Shown here one piece after another: positions 44,601 to 51,954 of a stretch of DNA of 64,000 bases. Below the pieces are notes generated by a model that ran no database searches, was not told the DNA's origin, and saw nothing but the letters and a program-made list of their open reading frames with translations. The stretch spans positions 195,758 through 259,757 of the forward strand of contig JBBATK010000003.1 in NCBI GenBank assembly GCA_040398805.1, given 5' to 3'. This DNA comes from JBBATK01 sp040398805. GTDB lineage: Bacteria; Bacteroidota; Ignavibacteria; Kapaibacteriales; NICIL-2. Position numbers and translations under genes: made by a program. Position 1 is the first letter of the stretch. Every line of letters starts with the position of its first letter.

Positions 44601-45475
44601 TCGCCACGCCGTTGCGAGGCGATGGTCTTGAGGAAGAGCGGTCCGAACTGGAAGTCCGCCCGCACACCGAACAATGCCTGCGAGCCACTGATGAAGGAGG
44701 ACTGGGAGGGCAATTGCACATTCCCCAACTCCACCTTCTTGATGATGTCGTCATCGTAACCGTCGTAGCCGATACGGAAACGATTGTCGAATTCGAACTG
44801 ACGTCGCGTGCTCCAGTCGGTACCGAGTCGCAGCTTATCGCCGATGCGGCCGCTGACGTTGATCTGGATGTCCTGTGTGAAGATCGGCGACGATTGTCCC
44901 TGACCGAAAGCGCTGGAGTTCCCAAGGTTTTGTGTCTCCCAACGCCAACCGCCTCGAAGGGTCGCCTCTCCGTTCACGTTGATGCTGATCTCCGGCTTAC
45001 CGAAGATGCTTGTCAGCGGATTCGGCGGCAACGGTATGGCGATGTTCGTGGCCTGCGCAAGGAGCTTGCTCAGTTGGTCGCCGCTCAATGCCCGCTTCAA
45101 GTCGTACACGGTGATGAGCGAATCCCAGACGCGCCGGCTGATCTGCTTCTGGCGTTCATCGAGATAGTCGTCGAGCGAGAGTTCCAGCGGAACGCCGAGG
45201 TCCACACCTTGGATGCGACCTTGGATGCGGACTTTCGTCGCGCCGGAATCCAAGGTCCGAAGGATTTCAAGTCCGGACGGCAATCCGAGTCGTTTCGTGC
45301 TGAAGGTGGAGGGGAAGGCATCGAACTGTGCAGGGGGCACGGGCGTGCTCAGGGACGTTCGCAGCGAATCCGTCCGCCGGGGAGTCTGTGCGCGAAGAAC
45401 CACCGTGGATCCGCTCGTTGCGATCCACAATGTACACGCCGCCACTGCCACTATGACTGTTCGGGATGAAGTCAT
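38642..45475 (-). CDS. sprA: T9SS outer-membrane translocon SprA
   Basis: About 2,277 residues, in the range of known SprA/Sov proteins. SprA forms the very large single-chain outer-membrane barrel through which T9SS clients exit. Signal peptide about 1-30 (ending VVLRAQ). The N-terminal conserved region includes 'EISINVNGEATLRGGWRWE', 'IFTQDIQINVSGRIGDKLRLGTDW' and 'YDGYDDDIIKKVELGNVQLP', hallmarks of SprA_N. Later segments include 'YIDDFESAQRNIPLGLSATQW', 'NIDYVEVMMRVEE' and 'TTMWVDELRLLEPESDNG'. The C-terminus ends in beta strands. The ATG at 45475 was preferred to one 27 codons upstream because it opens the signal peptide. Four T9SS clients lie in this window; PorV, GldK-N and PorU do not. 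Confidence 0.96.
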   Translation of the reverse strand: MTSSRTVIVAVAACTLWIATSGSTVVLRAQTPRRTDSLRTSLSTPVPPAQFDAFPSTFSTKRLGLPSGLEILRTLDSGATKVRIQGRIQGVDLGVPLELSLDDYLDERQKQISRRVWDSLITVYDLKRALSGDQLSKLLAQATNIAIPLPPNPLTSIFGKPEISINVNGEATLRGGWRWETQNLGNSSAFGQGQSSPIFTQDIQINVSGRIGDKLRLGTDWSTRRQFEFDNRFRIGYDGYDDDIIKKVELGNVQLPSQSSFISGSQALFGVRADFQFGPLFLKTIASQRRGERRIVNVNGGAARTRFALRAYDYAPNHFFLDTAYKPLYRAYWALATPVTPQAGQLLVKDVEVYESTGDIKEQALGGVSVVAYDTLSPVQFELGQRYPASLKSAAVIEAGKVMRGRFVKLDRSRYEWDQNLGKVTITNMRRDRTYATAYRTQGPSADAKDDLYTGTLSTTSNNNDTLVLKLLYVPNLQPGFKNLWARQLRNTYFINATNVNTSDARINVFYLRTNNDSTDVLEGTSDKIVTALRVDQVNNGTGTPPGDGVFDFSTGMNQPQAPQMQQQQSGFPMQSQSFSGSPFFNAQRGEIVFPSLEPFREGLDTAFARRGQINVAKQFHFSAVYDNQVELARQQTAFDRWLITGEVQGQMAGRITLGFNVAPGSVRVRLDGRELRENDDYTVEYVSGILTMRNPQAAAAGANLAVEYESNDIMNVTTKTMAGVRADMSLYRSRNITATIGGTYMYYNQAAIIDRVRVGEEPVANEMVGLDFALQWKADWLTRALNALPFFDTKEQSLINLKGEWAMQMPTPNKRISDVPADRGAAVAYIDDFESAQRNIPLGLSATQWSHAAPPVDSTIDFNAKDRGLYRGKTQWWQFFIGRVPTAEVYPKRQTVAGRSNISPLFINFMPDIRGIYNENKEYIDSLNPRWDSVRASPWASQTANRGRIWGGFQRLLSSFNSNFDLDNIDYVEVMMRVEEKEDGTKMFIDLGQVSEDVIPNSTLNTEDGITGAASIPNNRIDPGEDVGLDQRDNTAERSALPYPLNLEDDPSRDDYVFDFSKDDNLRGPDDFKRFNNHEGNSTQSETGQFPDTEVLNRQNGQNISLDDSYFSYEINLDPSDANTQIVGGGNNGWRLYRIPLRGNKRIVGNPLFSNIQYLRVWFKGGRLKAQIADWRFAGAQWQRLNYAAVQNSANAVDNTLRVSFVNREENDGPPDYYTMPPGVQAPRNLANPDPQNDIRLNEQSIAIGVDNLSCGDERAATRYFRTFDMFYYRYLKFFVKGTGGQDFIPPDSLSLTEADTNAPQFFIRFGTDTANYYEYRAPLVREWNGIAIDLQNLTAVKQRRDSIDQYRRMSFRVPGENFARYAIQGNPTLTRTAFISLGISNPPGRCPRTLSTTMWVDELRLLEPESDNGMAATGTFDMKLADLGTVSASYIATDPYFHRLEERFGTREQQSSFNLTADAGLEKFLPSSMKEARIPVHFARTTRTVDPRFVAQNDVNVEKAAAIAFQAAVDSGATTDQANSAADYVRQRSQTRREQTNFSIIGFKFGLPTQFWLVRETLNRLVLGFSYTQDAERSPVVQERFRWQWDASANYALSLPPIATVKTGGWMEGVPLLNAYKDWKINFLPQSITLSSKVTRMRRTEQSWFLNFPTPPERLFSATNSMALQWKLTEGGFLSPALDYSANSGSTLVPLELDSLGRQLPAKQVAERVLFNDGRVLDFGTPNTFTQNFALNFRPRLPDIANINKFFDASGSFTTNYMWVDPLQSDPLLRDISKRASYTNNIRVNSTLRLRQLSNTWFGIAPPGPGAKADTTSSPFTIGDILDGIRSAFFDYESLSINFTQSNTSIMPGVMGSNGFSNLWGRTFTGRESELGLGPSGPFQLGLVRYPHSGIRLRSSSSFPYFGFDEVIGPRAPNAQLQDNYMQTNMLEMRTSRPLWKGATLDLTWRSEFGNNLNQLTSTDAQGVMSFNNVIKSERYSRTFLTFPNFLMFAVFNNTPENVVERYTANKDGILNGRNEDSLTITEKIRLQNAMTDAFIGGLQGFEFLPGVLARFLPQVNWSLRWEGIEKLVFGGAAQRIALEHTYQSTYTESARTDDNGRIVDAQTVQMAFQPLIGLNMTFDEKKVKGTLTSTLRYNMRSNYALAAAARTLSQENQHEFQLNASYAMRGFSFPLLGLDLKNDVEFSFNSTYRRSNRATFSLSKLDTTAAPGGSELDGSTMIMIEPRARYSVNNRLTATAFVKYTGNFTTGAANPGFSTTEVGVEVRLAISGGR

Positions 45476-45878
45476 CGCTGCTTGCTTTCTCGGATTCGCG
45501 TCCGTGCGATCCGACGACGGAAGTCCGCATTCTTTCGAACCGGATCTTCCTTTCAACCACGTTATGATACAATGTTCACGGCCGAATGCGTGCCATCCCG
45601 ATCATCTCCCGTACAACTTGGGGGATCTCACGGAGCGGCGCTTCGGACAACGGGTAGCAAGAAATCGATATGACCTCAAAAACGTATGAGAAACTCCGGT
45701 GATGTCAAAGGTTACATCACGCCTAAAAATAGCCAAAAAAGGCTTGTTAACCGCGTATTCGGGTGGATAATTCAGACAATCACCTCTTGGGATCATCGGC
45801 TCTCGGATCCATTCCTTGACAGGCAACCGGGGAACGACGAACCACTCGCTTGACGAAGAATCCGATTCTGATTCGCGA
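45476..45878. other. Intergenic region upstream of sprA with an inverted repeat
   Basis: About 400 gene-free bases separating msrB (its 3' side) from sprA (its 5' side), both on the minus strand. A 7-bp inverted repeat GTGATGT/ACATCAC (45700-45706 and 45715-45721) encloses the minus-strand sequence AACCTTTG, which resembles a -7 element with one extra base. Nearer msrB, AGCC-TTTTTT-GGCT followed by ATTTTTA (minus strand, about 45724-45744) may be a weak terminator for msrB. Confidence 0.45.
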
Positions 45879-46802
45879 TCATCGCCCCGCAGCGTTCTTC
45901 GCGGCGCGCAAACGCACGTATTGCCGGTCCGCCGGTGCGGGCGTGTACGAGGTGGTTTCGAGGACGGTCAGCGCGGTTCCCGCTGTGGCCGTACATGCCT
46001 TAGAGGCATCCCCTTCGCCGTGAACGGCGGTGTGTTCAAAGCCGACAACCAAGGGTGCCGACGACGTGCCGGTAGCAGGAGCACCGGCTCGCAAGGCGGA
46101 AAGAACGCCGGCAAGGGAGCTACGGGCAGGATCCAGATGGATGCGGACGACGCGCGCCTTTTCACCCGATACCGTACGTACGTCGCCCACGTGCGTGGAG
46201 AGCACACCCGGAAGCTTGTAGAGAAGGAATTGCAGATCGTCTTCGGACATTCCTCCAAGGTAAAAGGTCTGCGTATCCTTCGGGTGGAACACGATGGAGG
46301 AGGTGTTCACGCAATGCCGGTTGTTCGCCGGTGTGATACGTTCGCCCTGGAACTCGTGCCCCAGGTGACCTCCGCAGGTGGCGCAGACGATCTCCGTGCG
46401 GATCATGCCATACGCCTTGTCCACGTTCCGTTTCACGGTGCCGGGAATCTCGGTTTCGAAACTCGGCCAGCCGCAACCGGAATGGAACTTCGTCTCGCTT
46501 CGGTACAACGCGGTACCGCAGGCACGACAATGGTACACGCCCTCGTCGAACACATTCGTATACCCGCCGTCACCGGGACGGTCGGTGCCCTTGTTGACGA
46601 GCACCTCGTATTCCGATTCGCTCAGGTGCACGGAGTATGCGGAAGAGACGCCGGTATTCATGGAATCGCGGGAAGTGTTCATGTCGGTTTTCGATTGTGA
46701 GGAACATGCCATGGCGGACACCGACAGACACGCAAGCGTGAGCCGGCAGACCAAGCTGATCGTCCGCACCGACGGTGTCCATTGGGAGCGCAGTGATTTC
46801 AT
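45879..46802 (-). CDS. msrB: Peptide-methionine (R)-S-oxide reductase MsrB lipoprotein with C-terminal MsrA-like remnant
   Basis: 307 residues. The signal sequence ends in a possible lipobox (SAMAC, Cys33). MsrB domain about 58-172: zinc Cys pairs C92/C95 ('CRAC') and C140/C143 ('CATCGGHLGHEF'), 'FHSGCGWPSFE', and the catalytic Cys164 in 'NRHCVNTSSIVF'. It repairs methionine-R-sulfoxide, here in the periplasm. From residue 176, 'DTQTFYLGGMSEDD' and 'KLPGVLSTHVG' align with the start of MsrA ('FAGGCFWG' ... 'l-GV----vGY'), but the catalytic GCFW is GMSE and most of MsrA is absent. The last 60 residues are Ala-rich. The ATG at 46802 opens the signal peptide. It lies 53 bases downstream of the SDR gene. 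Confidence 0.88.
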   Translation of the reverse strand: MKSLRSQWTPSVRTISLVCRLTLACLSVSAMACSSQSKTDMNTSRDSMNTGVSSAYSVHLSESEYEVLVNKGTDRPGDGGYTNVFDEGVYHCRACGTALYRSETKFHSGCGWPSFETEIPGTVKRNVDKAYGMIRTEIVCATCGGHLGHEFQGERITPANNRHCVNTSSIVFHPKDTQTFYLGGMSEDDLQFLLYKLPGVLSTHVGDVRTVSGEKARVVRIHLDPARSSLAGVLSALRAGAPATGTSSAPLVVGFEHTAVHGEGDASKACTATAGTALTVLETTSYTPAPADRQYVRLRAAKNAAGR

Positions 46803-46855
46803 GAGAACAAGGAATGAGGGGATGACAAACATGGACGGATGATTCGCACCGGCGT

Positions 46856-47587
46856 TCACCACGGAAGCACGGTGGAGTTGAACATGTACGACCCCGTCGG
46901 TCCGTCCGCTCCGAGGGTCGCCAACGCTACCGACGTCGCCGCGCCTTCGGACGTTTCCAGCTTTGCACCGGCGCCGCCCATATCCGTTTTCACCCACCCG
47001 GGATGCGCGGCATTCACCTTGATCGGCGTATCCTTCAAAGCATGCGCAAGATGGATGGTGAAGGCATTGACAGCCGCCTTCGAACTGTTGTACGCAAGCA
47101 CCTTCGTGTTGTAGGTGTTCGAGCCGGGTGTGGCATGCATGGACAGCGAGGCGAGGACGCTTGTGAGATTGACGATGCGCGCAGCGGGCGCCTTGAGGAG
47201 CAAGGGCAACAGCAATTGCGTGAGCTCCACCATGCCGAAGTAATTGATGTCGAAGGTGCGACGGAGGATTTCCGGGGACACCGTGGCGGTATTGTTCGTG
47301 GCCCATGTGTCGGATTCGATCTGCACACCCGCATTGTTCACGAGCACGTCAAGGTGTCCGAATGTGCGTTCGATGTACTCGGCCACCGCACGGAGGTTTA
47401 CACATTTCTCCATATCCAACTCGATGAACTCCACATCCAGTCCCTCGGCTTTCAAGGCAGACGCTGCATCCATACCGCGCTGCACATCGCGCGCACCAAG
47501 CAGCACCTTCATACCGCGCTGGGCCAACTGACGTGTCGTTTCCAATCCTATTCCTTTGTTCGCACCGGTGACCAGAGCTACGAGCAT
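46856..47587 (-). CDS. Short-chain dehydrogenase/reductase
   Basis: 243 residues, classical SDR. NADP-type Rossmann motif 'LVTGANKGIGLETTRQL' (about 5-21) with 'GARD' after strand 2; 'LDVLVNNAG' (about 79-87); catalytic Ser in 'IVNLTSVLASL' and the Tyr-x-x-x-Lys pair in 'LAYNSSKAAVNAF' (about 167-171). The 'VLVNNAGVQ' and 'HPGWVKTDMGG' pattern resembles the carbonyl-reductase-like branch. The substrate is unknown. It is the first gene of a probable two-gene unit with msrB and is divergent from the OmpA-family gene. Confidence 0.9.
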   Translation of the reverse strand: MLVALVTGANKGIGLETTRQLAQRGMKVLLGARDVQRGMDAASALKAEGLDVEFIELDMEKCVNLRAVAEYIERTFGHLDVLVNNAGVQIESDTWATNNTATVSPEILRRTFDINYFGMVELTQLLLPLLLKAPAARIVNLTSVLASLSMHATPGSNTYNTKVLAYNSSKAAVNAFTIHLAHALKDTPIKVNAAHPGWVKTDMGGAGAKLETSEGAATSVALATLGADGPTGSYMFNSTVLPW

Positions 47588-47840
47588 GATCGATTCCTTG
47601 AAGTTATGTCGGAAAAACGGGTGAAGAACCACCCTCCGCACGCCGATACCTCCCGTATGGAGTCCGAGCCGTGAGGTCGCCACGTGACGGGCGTTCAAAG
47701 ACGGACGAATACGGTGGGACAATCGTGCATGTGGGTGGCGTTGGCGGGGGCGTTTTTTTTCTTGCATCAGAAGGAAAAACACGGTTCCGCGAGCAATGGA
47801 CTTTTGCCAAATACCTCCGCTCTCATTGCGTGGCCTTTCC

Positions 47841-47848
47841 TATTTTTC
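47841..47848 (+). promoter_or_regulatory. Probable -7 element for the OmpA-family gene
   Basis: TATTTTTC, one mismatch to TAnnTTTG. It lies 13 bases before an ATG at 47862 and 37 bases before the ATG at 47886 that follows AGGGGAG, which favours the latter start. The rest of 47588-47840 holds no gene; a run of eight Ts at about 47753-47760 follows a G-rich tract. Confidence 0.45.
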
Positions 47849-47885
47849 ATGAACGAAAACGATGAACGTTTTTTCAGGGGAGAGA

Positions 47886-50078
47886 ATGAATTCGAGCACA
47901 CCGCACCCATTCCGTGCCGTATCAAGCATATGCCGACACTCCTGGCGCTTCAGCCCGTTCGTCCTGGCGCTGTCCGTGCTGTGGTTGTCTGCGACCTCTG
48001 CCCATGCCCAGGAGCCGACCATCGACTCCGTGCGGATACCGACGGAGGATGTCCGCATGACCACTTCAGAACCACCACGAACGCAAGTGCTCTCCGGTGA
48101 TGTTCCCGCTGCTGTTCCACAGACATGGTCCGACGAACCGCGCATGTGGTTCGGTATCATCGGCGGGTATTCCCGTATCACGAACACGACAACGTTGGCG
48201 GTGTATGCGAGCTCGCCCGTGTGCGGAACCTTCAAGGACGGCGTGTCGTACGCCCCGCACTTCGGTTTGACCTATGAGTATCCCGTCCATCCCGCTGTGG
48301 ACCTGTCCGCACGATTCCTCTACATGCAACGTCCGGCGACGCTTTCCATGCAGACCGATAACGGACTCCGTGCTTTCGATGATGTCTCCCAGCGCGATGT
48401 ACCGTTCATCCGAGAGAACGTGTTCACCTCTGACCTGCGATATCTGACCTTCGACGTCGGCATCCGCCTGCGTCCGTTCAAGCTCCTGGATCTGGATTTG
48501 CCGTTGTACGTGCGGCTCTCGGCGGATGCGGGCGAATCCATTTTCGGTAACACCTTCACACAGACGGAACAGATCATCCAACCGACGTCCCGACTGTTCC
48601 CCGACGGCACGCTGCGTCATACACTGTTCAGCGGCACGCTGGACGACGTCGGGACTTCCTACGGCGCCACCGGTGCTGCGGGTTTGGAGATACGACTCAG
48701 TCGCTCCCTGTTCTTCCATGTGGAAGCGGGCGTGAGAGCGGGTCTCAACTCCGTCGTGCGCACGCAGGAGTGGAACGTACGGTCGTTGTACGGAGCGGGA
48801 CAGATCAGTTACGCCATCGTCGACGCCATTCCGGAAGCGCCACCGCCGCCGCCGCCACCACCTCCTCCTCCGCCGCCGCCGCCCCCGCCACCTCCTCCGG
48901 TGGTGGCAAAGGCACCCGAACCGCTCGTGATCGAGGCCTTCAGCACCAGCAAGCTCGAGGTGCAGGAAACCATCGTGACGGAGACCTATCCGCTGTTGCC
49001 GTATGTGTTCTTCGACAGCGCATCCGCCGCACTGCGCGCGCGGTACACGGCGGGAGTGGATCGGGCGACATTCAAGGAGAAGGATCTGGAGAAGAGTACG
49101 ATGACCATGTACTACCACGTGCTGGACATCGTGGGTTCGCGTATGCAGGCACTGCCGGAGGCGACGATAACGCTGACGGGCACGACCGATGGACGCGAAG
49201 GTGCTCAGGCCGCTCAGCGCAGAGCGCTTGCCGAGCAACGGGCTGCGGCTGTGAAGAAGTATCTGCGGGAGCGTTGGGGCATCGATGACCAACGCATCCG
49301 CACGGGTTCGGTGGATGTGCCGGCCATCGTGTCGAACGACGAGTATCGTGAGGGACGTGAGGAGAACCGGCGCGTGGAGATCGGATCGAATACGCCGTCC
49401 CTGCTGGCACCCGTCGTTCACGAACGGTTTTTGGAGTACTCGCCTCTTCAACGCGAACAGGATTTCTCCGTCCAGGTCCTCCGTCGCGAGCGTGCCGTCC
49501 GCTGGACGATCGACGTGATGCGCGGAGACCGGGTGATCGCCACGAAGCAAGGCTCAGCGCCGTTTCCGGACCGGGTACCGGTCGCGGTGGACTCCTCCGT
49601 CATGATCGCTCTCGGCCGGGAGATACAACCGAGCGATTCCCTTCAGGGCAGAGTGCGGGTGACGCAGGATGACGGCAGTGTGGTGGAGGCATGGTGCCGG
49701 TTCCCGATCAGGAAATCGCAGAACACGTACGAACTCAGCCGACTCAGTCTTATCGTTTTCGACTTCGACAGAGCGGACATCACGCCGGTGAACAAGGACA
49801 TGATGCAACGCTTCGTGCGCGAAGCGGTGCGTCCGCAATCGCGCATCTCCATCGTGGGAAGCACGGACCGTTTGGGTGAAGCGGATCACAATAAGACATT
49901 GTCGCAGAATCGCGCCGATGCGGTGAAGGCATTCATCGTCCAGACCAGACCCGGTGCGAACATCGACAGGTGTGTCGGTGTGGGTGCGTCGAGACTTCCC
50001 TACGACAACGATGTTCCGGAGGGACGTTACTATTGTCGGACCGTGGCGATAACCGTCCAGACTCCCCGCACACCGTAA
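47886..50078 (+). CDS. Large OmpA-family protein with barrel, 20-proline linker and two OmpA domains
   Basis: About 730 residues. Signal peptide to about residue 42 (SAHAQ). Residues about 75-315 form beta strands typical of an 8-strand-like barrel ('HFGLTYEYPVHPAVDLSARFLY', 'LRYLTFDVGIRLRPF', 'LFFHVEAGVRAGL'). A run of 20 prolines (319-338, nt 48840-48899) follows, then a first OmpA-like domain ('YVFFDSASAALRARY' ... 'ITLTGTTDGREG' ... 'NRRVEI', about 375-505). A beta region and a second OmpA-like domain come after it ('LIVFDFDRADITPVNKDMM' ... 'ISIVGSTDRLGEADHN', about 620-730). OmpA domains bind the diaminopimelate of peptidoglycan, so this anchors the outer membrane to the wall. Start choice rests on an AGGGGAG site; an ATG at 47862 is possible. 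Confidence 0.87.
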   Translation: MNSSTPHPFRAVSSICRHSWRFSPFVLALSVLWLSATSAHAQEPTIDSVRIPTEDVRMTTSEPPRTQVLSGDVPAAVPQTWSDEPRMWFGIIGGYSRITNTTTLAVYASSPVCGTFKDGVSYAPHFGLTYEYPVHPAVDLSARFLYMQRPATLSMQTDNGLRAFDDVSQRDVPFIRENVFTSDLRYLTFDVGIRLRPFKLLDLDLPLYVRLSADAGESIFGNTFTQTEQIIQPTSRLFPDGTLRHTLFSGTLDDVGTSYGATGAAGLEIRLSRSLFFHVEAGVRAGLNSVVRTQEWNVRSLYGAGQISYAIVDAIPEAPPPPPPPPPPPPPPPPPPPPVVAKAPEPLVIEAFSTSKLEVQETIVTETYPLLPYVFFDSASAALRARYTAGVDRATFKEKDLEKSTMTMYYHVLDIVGSRMQALPEATITLTGTTDGREGAQAAQRRALAEQRAAAVKKYLRERWGIDDQRIRTGSVDVPAIVSNDEYREGREENRRVEIGSNTPSLLAPVVHERFLEYSPLQREQDFSVQVLRRERAVRWTIDVMRGDRVIATKQGSAPFPDRVPVAVDSSVMIALGREIQPSDSLQGRVRVTQDDGSVVEAWCRFPIRKSQNTYELSRLSLIVFDFDRADITPVNKDMMQRFVREAVRPQSRISIVGSTDRLGEADHNKTLSQNRADAVKAFIVQTRPGANIDRCVGVGASRLPYDNDVPEGRYYCRTVAITVQTPRTP

Positions 50079-50304
50079 GGCGTCGTCGCGAAGAGTCGAT
50101 TTCACGACGGGAAAACGACCGTTCTTCGCCGTGGCGGCAGCGGATCGAAAGTTTGTTCTCGACGGCGGCTCTTACACCGTTTTCCGGAGCGGTTATTTTG
50201 TATTTTCCATGAACGGAATTCATGAAGGGTGACGGCATCCTTCGCGTGCGCGGAACACGCTTGAAACTGACCACATACCAGTCCCACTCGTTGAGGGAGA
50301 TCCT

Positions 50305-51900
50305 ATGAATCGTCGGAGTTTTTTTTCTCTGCTTACCCACGGAAGTTCCTTCCGTACCGAGGTCGCCTCTGCAGGGGATCGCGCTGCGATCACCGCGGGT
50401 TTGGAACCCTACACCACGCCGTTGACACGCGCTGATGCGTTGCATCTGTTGCGACGCCTGAGCTTCGGACCCACCACGCAACTCGTCGCCTCCATCATCG
50501 GGAAAACGGCGGCGGAAGCGGTGGACATGTTGCTGGGTAACGGAACGGAGCCAGCACCGGCCTCGCCGGGCACGTGGGTGGACAAGGCGCAGGAGGACCC
50601 GAACAACCTGGACATCATTTCCAAGAACGGCATCGAAGCCGGTTGGCGCTCGAGTTTCCTGCAACTGCAGAACTGGTGGGCGAACCTCATGATGAACGAG
50701 TCCACGGTGCTGAGCGAGAAGCTCACGATGTTCTGGAGCGGACACTTCACAACGGAGTTCACCTATGATCTGGGCTACGTTCCGCCGCAGGTGTTGTATC
50801 GTCAGAACCTGTTACTGCGCCGAGACCGGTTGGCGAATTTCAAGACCTTCCTCGAGGACATCACTCTGGACCCCGCGATGCTCGTGTACTTGGGCGGCGT
50901 CCTGAATGTGAAAGGCAAACCGAACGAGAATTACGGTCGGGAGCTGATGGAGCTGTATTCGTGCGGTATCGGACAATACACCGAGGGCGATGTGAAGAAT
51001 GCCGCCCGCGTCCTTACCGGATGGAAAGCCGCCTTGTACTCGGACAGTCCGGCGAAGAACGGCATCTTCAATGCGTACTTCGAACCGCGCGATCACGACA
51101 TCGAGGCCAAGCAGTTCCTCGAGAACACCATCCCCGCGCGCGACGATGCGTCGAACACGGAGTATCAAGTGCGGACGGAAGAGATCCGCAAGATGATCGA
51201 TATCCTGTTCCGTCAGCGCACCGATGCGGTGGGCCGTTTCATGATGAGTAAGCTCTACCGCTACTTCGTCTACAGCAACCCGTCGGCCACCGATGCCAAA
51301 GTGATCGATGACCTGAAGACGATGTTCATCGATAGCGGCTTCGAGATACGACCAGTCGTGAAGGCCCTGCTCTGCAGCGCGCACTTTTTCGACAACGCCA
51401 ACCGAGGCGTGCAGATAAAGACGCCCGGTGAATACGTCATCGGCATGGCACGACAGCTTGGTACCACGCTGCCGACGACGGCCGTCGCCACGAGCGATGT
51501 CACGAAAGGCAGCATGGCATCCATGGAGCAGGTGCTGATGGATCCTCCGAACGTTGCCGGATGGCCGGGATACCGCAACTGGATCAACACGAAAAGTTAT
51601 CCGCAGCGATCGCAATACGCTCGCGACCTGATCAAGGCGTGGACGGATGCGCAAATTCAGACGTTCGTCAAACAATTCCCGAACCATACGGATGTGAACG
51701 CGCTCATGAACGGGGTGACGGAGTTCCTCCTTCCCGTGCCGATCACCCAGAAACGTCGAGAGTACTACGTATCGGTCGCGCTTGCCGGCGCAAAGGACTA
51801 CGAATGGGCCGGCATCATCAACAATCCCGTCACCGGTGGTGTGCGCATGCGTACGCTTCTCGGCGCCATGATGAAAGCGCCGGATTTCCATCTGTGCTAG
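50305..51900 (+). CDS. DUF1800 family protein
   Basis: 531 residues. It begins 'MNRRSFFSLLTHG', a twin-arginine-like motif without a strong hydrophobic stretch. The DUF1800 signature is clear: 'HLLRRLSFGPT' (about 48-58), 'LTMFWSGHFTTE', 'NYGRELMELYSCGIGQYTEGDVKNAARVLTGW' (about 212-243, abridged here as its key words RELMEL and LTGW), and 'DPPNVAGWPGYRNWI'. DUF1800 genes are nearly always followed by a DUF1501 gene, as here 54 bases later. The biochemical function is unknown; proposed links are to surface or extracellular processes. A GGGAG site precedes the ATG. Confidence 0.92.
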   Translation: MNRRSFFSLLTHGSSFRTEVASAGDRAAITAGLEPYTTPLTRADALHLLRRLSFGPTTQLVASIIGKTAAEAVDMLLGNGTEPAPASPGTWVDKAQEDPNNLDIISKNGIEAGWRSSFLQLQNWWANLMMNESTVLSEKLTMFWSGHFTTEFTYDLGYVPPQVLYRQNLLLRRDRLANFKTFLEDITLDPAMLVYLGGVLNVKGKPNENYGRELMELYSCGIGQYTEGDVKNAARVLTGWKAALYSDSPAKNGIFNAYFEPRDHDIEAKQFLENTIPARDDASNTEYQVRTEEIRKMIDILFRQRTDAVGRFMMSKLYRYFVYSNPSATDAKVIDDLKTMFIDSGFEIRPVVKALLCSAHFFDNANRGVQIKTPGEYVIGMARQLGTTLPTTAVATSDVTKGSMASMEQVLMDPPNVAGWPGYRNWINTKSYPQRSQYARDLIKAWTDAQIQTFVKQFPNHTDVNALMNGVTEFLLPVPITQKRREYYVSVALAGAKDYEWAGIINNPVTGGVRMRTLLGAMMKAPDFHLC

Positions 51901-51954
51901 ACGATCGTCAAGGACCCTCAACAACGACACTACCTACCTTTTCAAGGATACGTC

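Noticed and set aside
43751..45469. 572-codon open frame antisense to the 5' part of sprA
   Set aside because: Same reason; continues the same shadow and has no recognisable protein features.
48840..48899. CCG/CCA/CCT tract as a phase-variable simple repeat
   Set aside because: Codons are mixed and not a uniform trinucleotide array, so slippage-driven variation is unlikely.
48066..49550. 494-codon minus-strand open frame opposite the OmpA-family gene with an Arg-rich stretch
   Set aside because: The Arg run is the reverse complement of the proline codons of the real gene.
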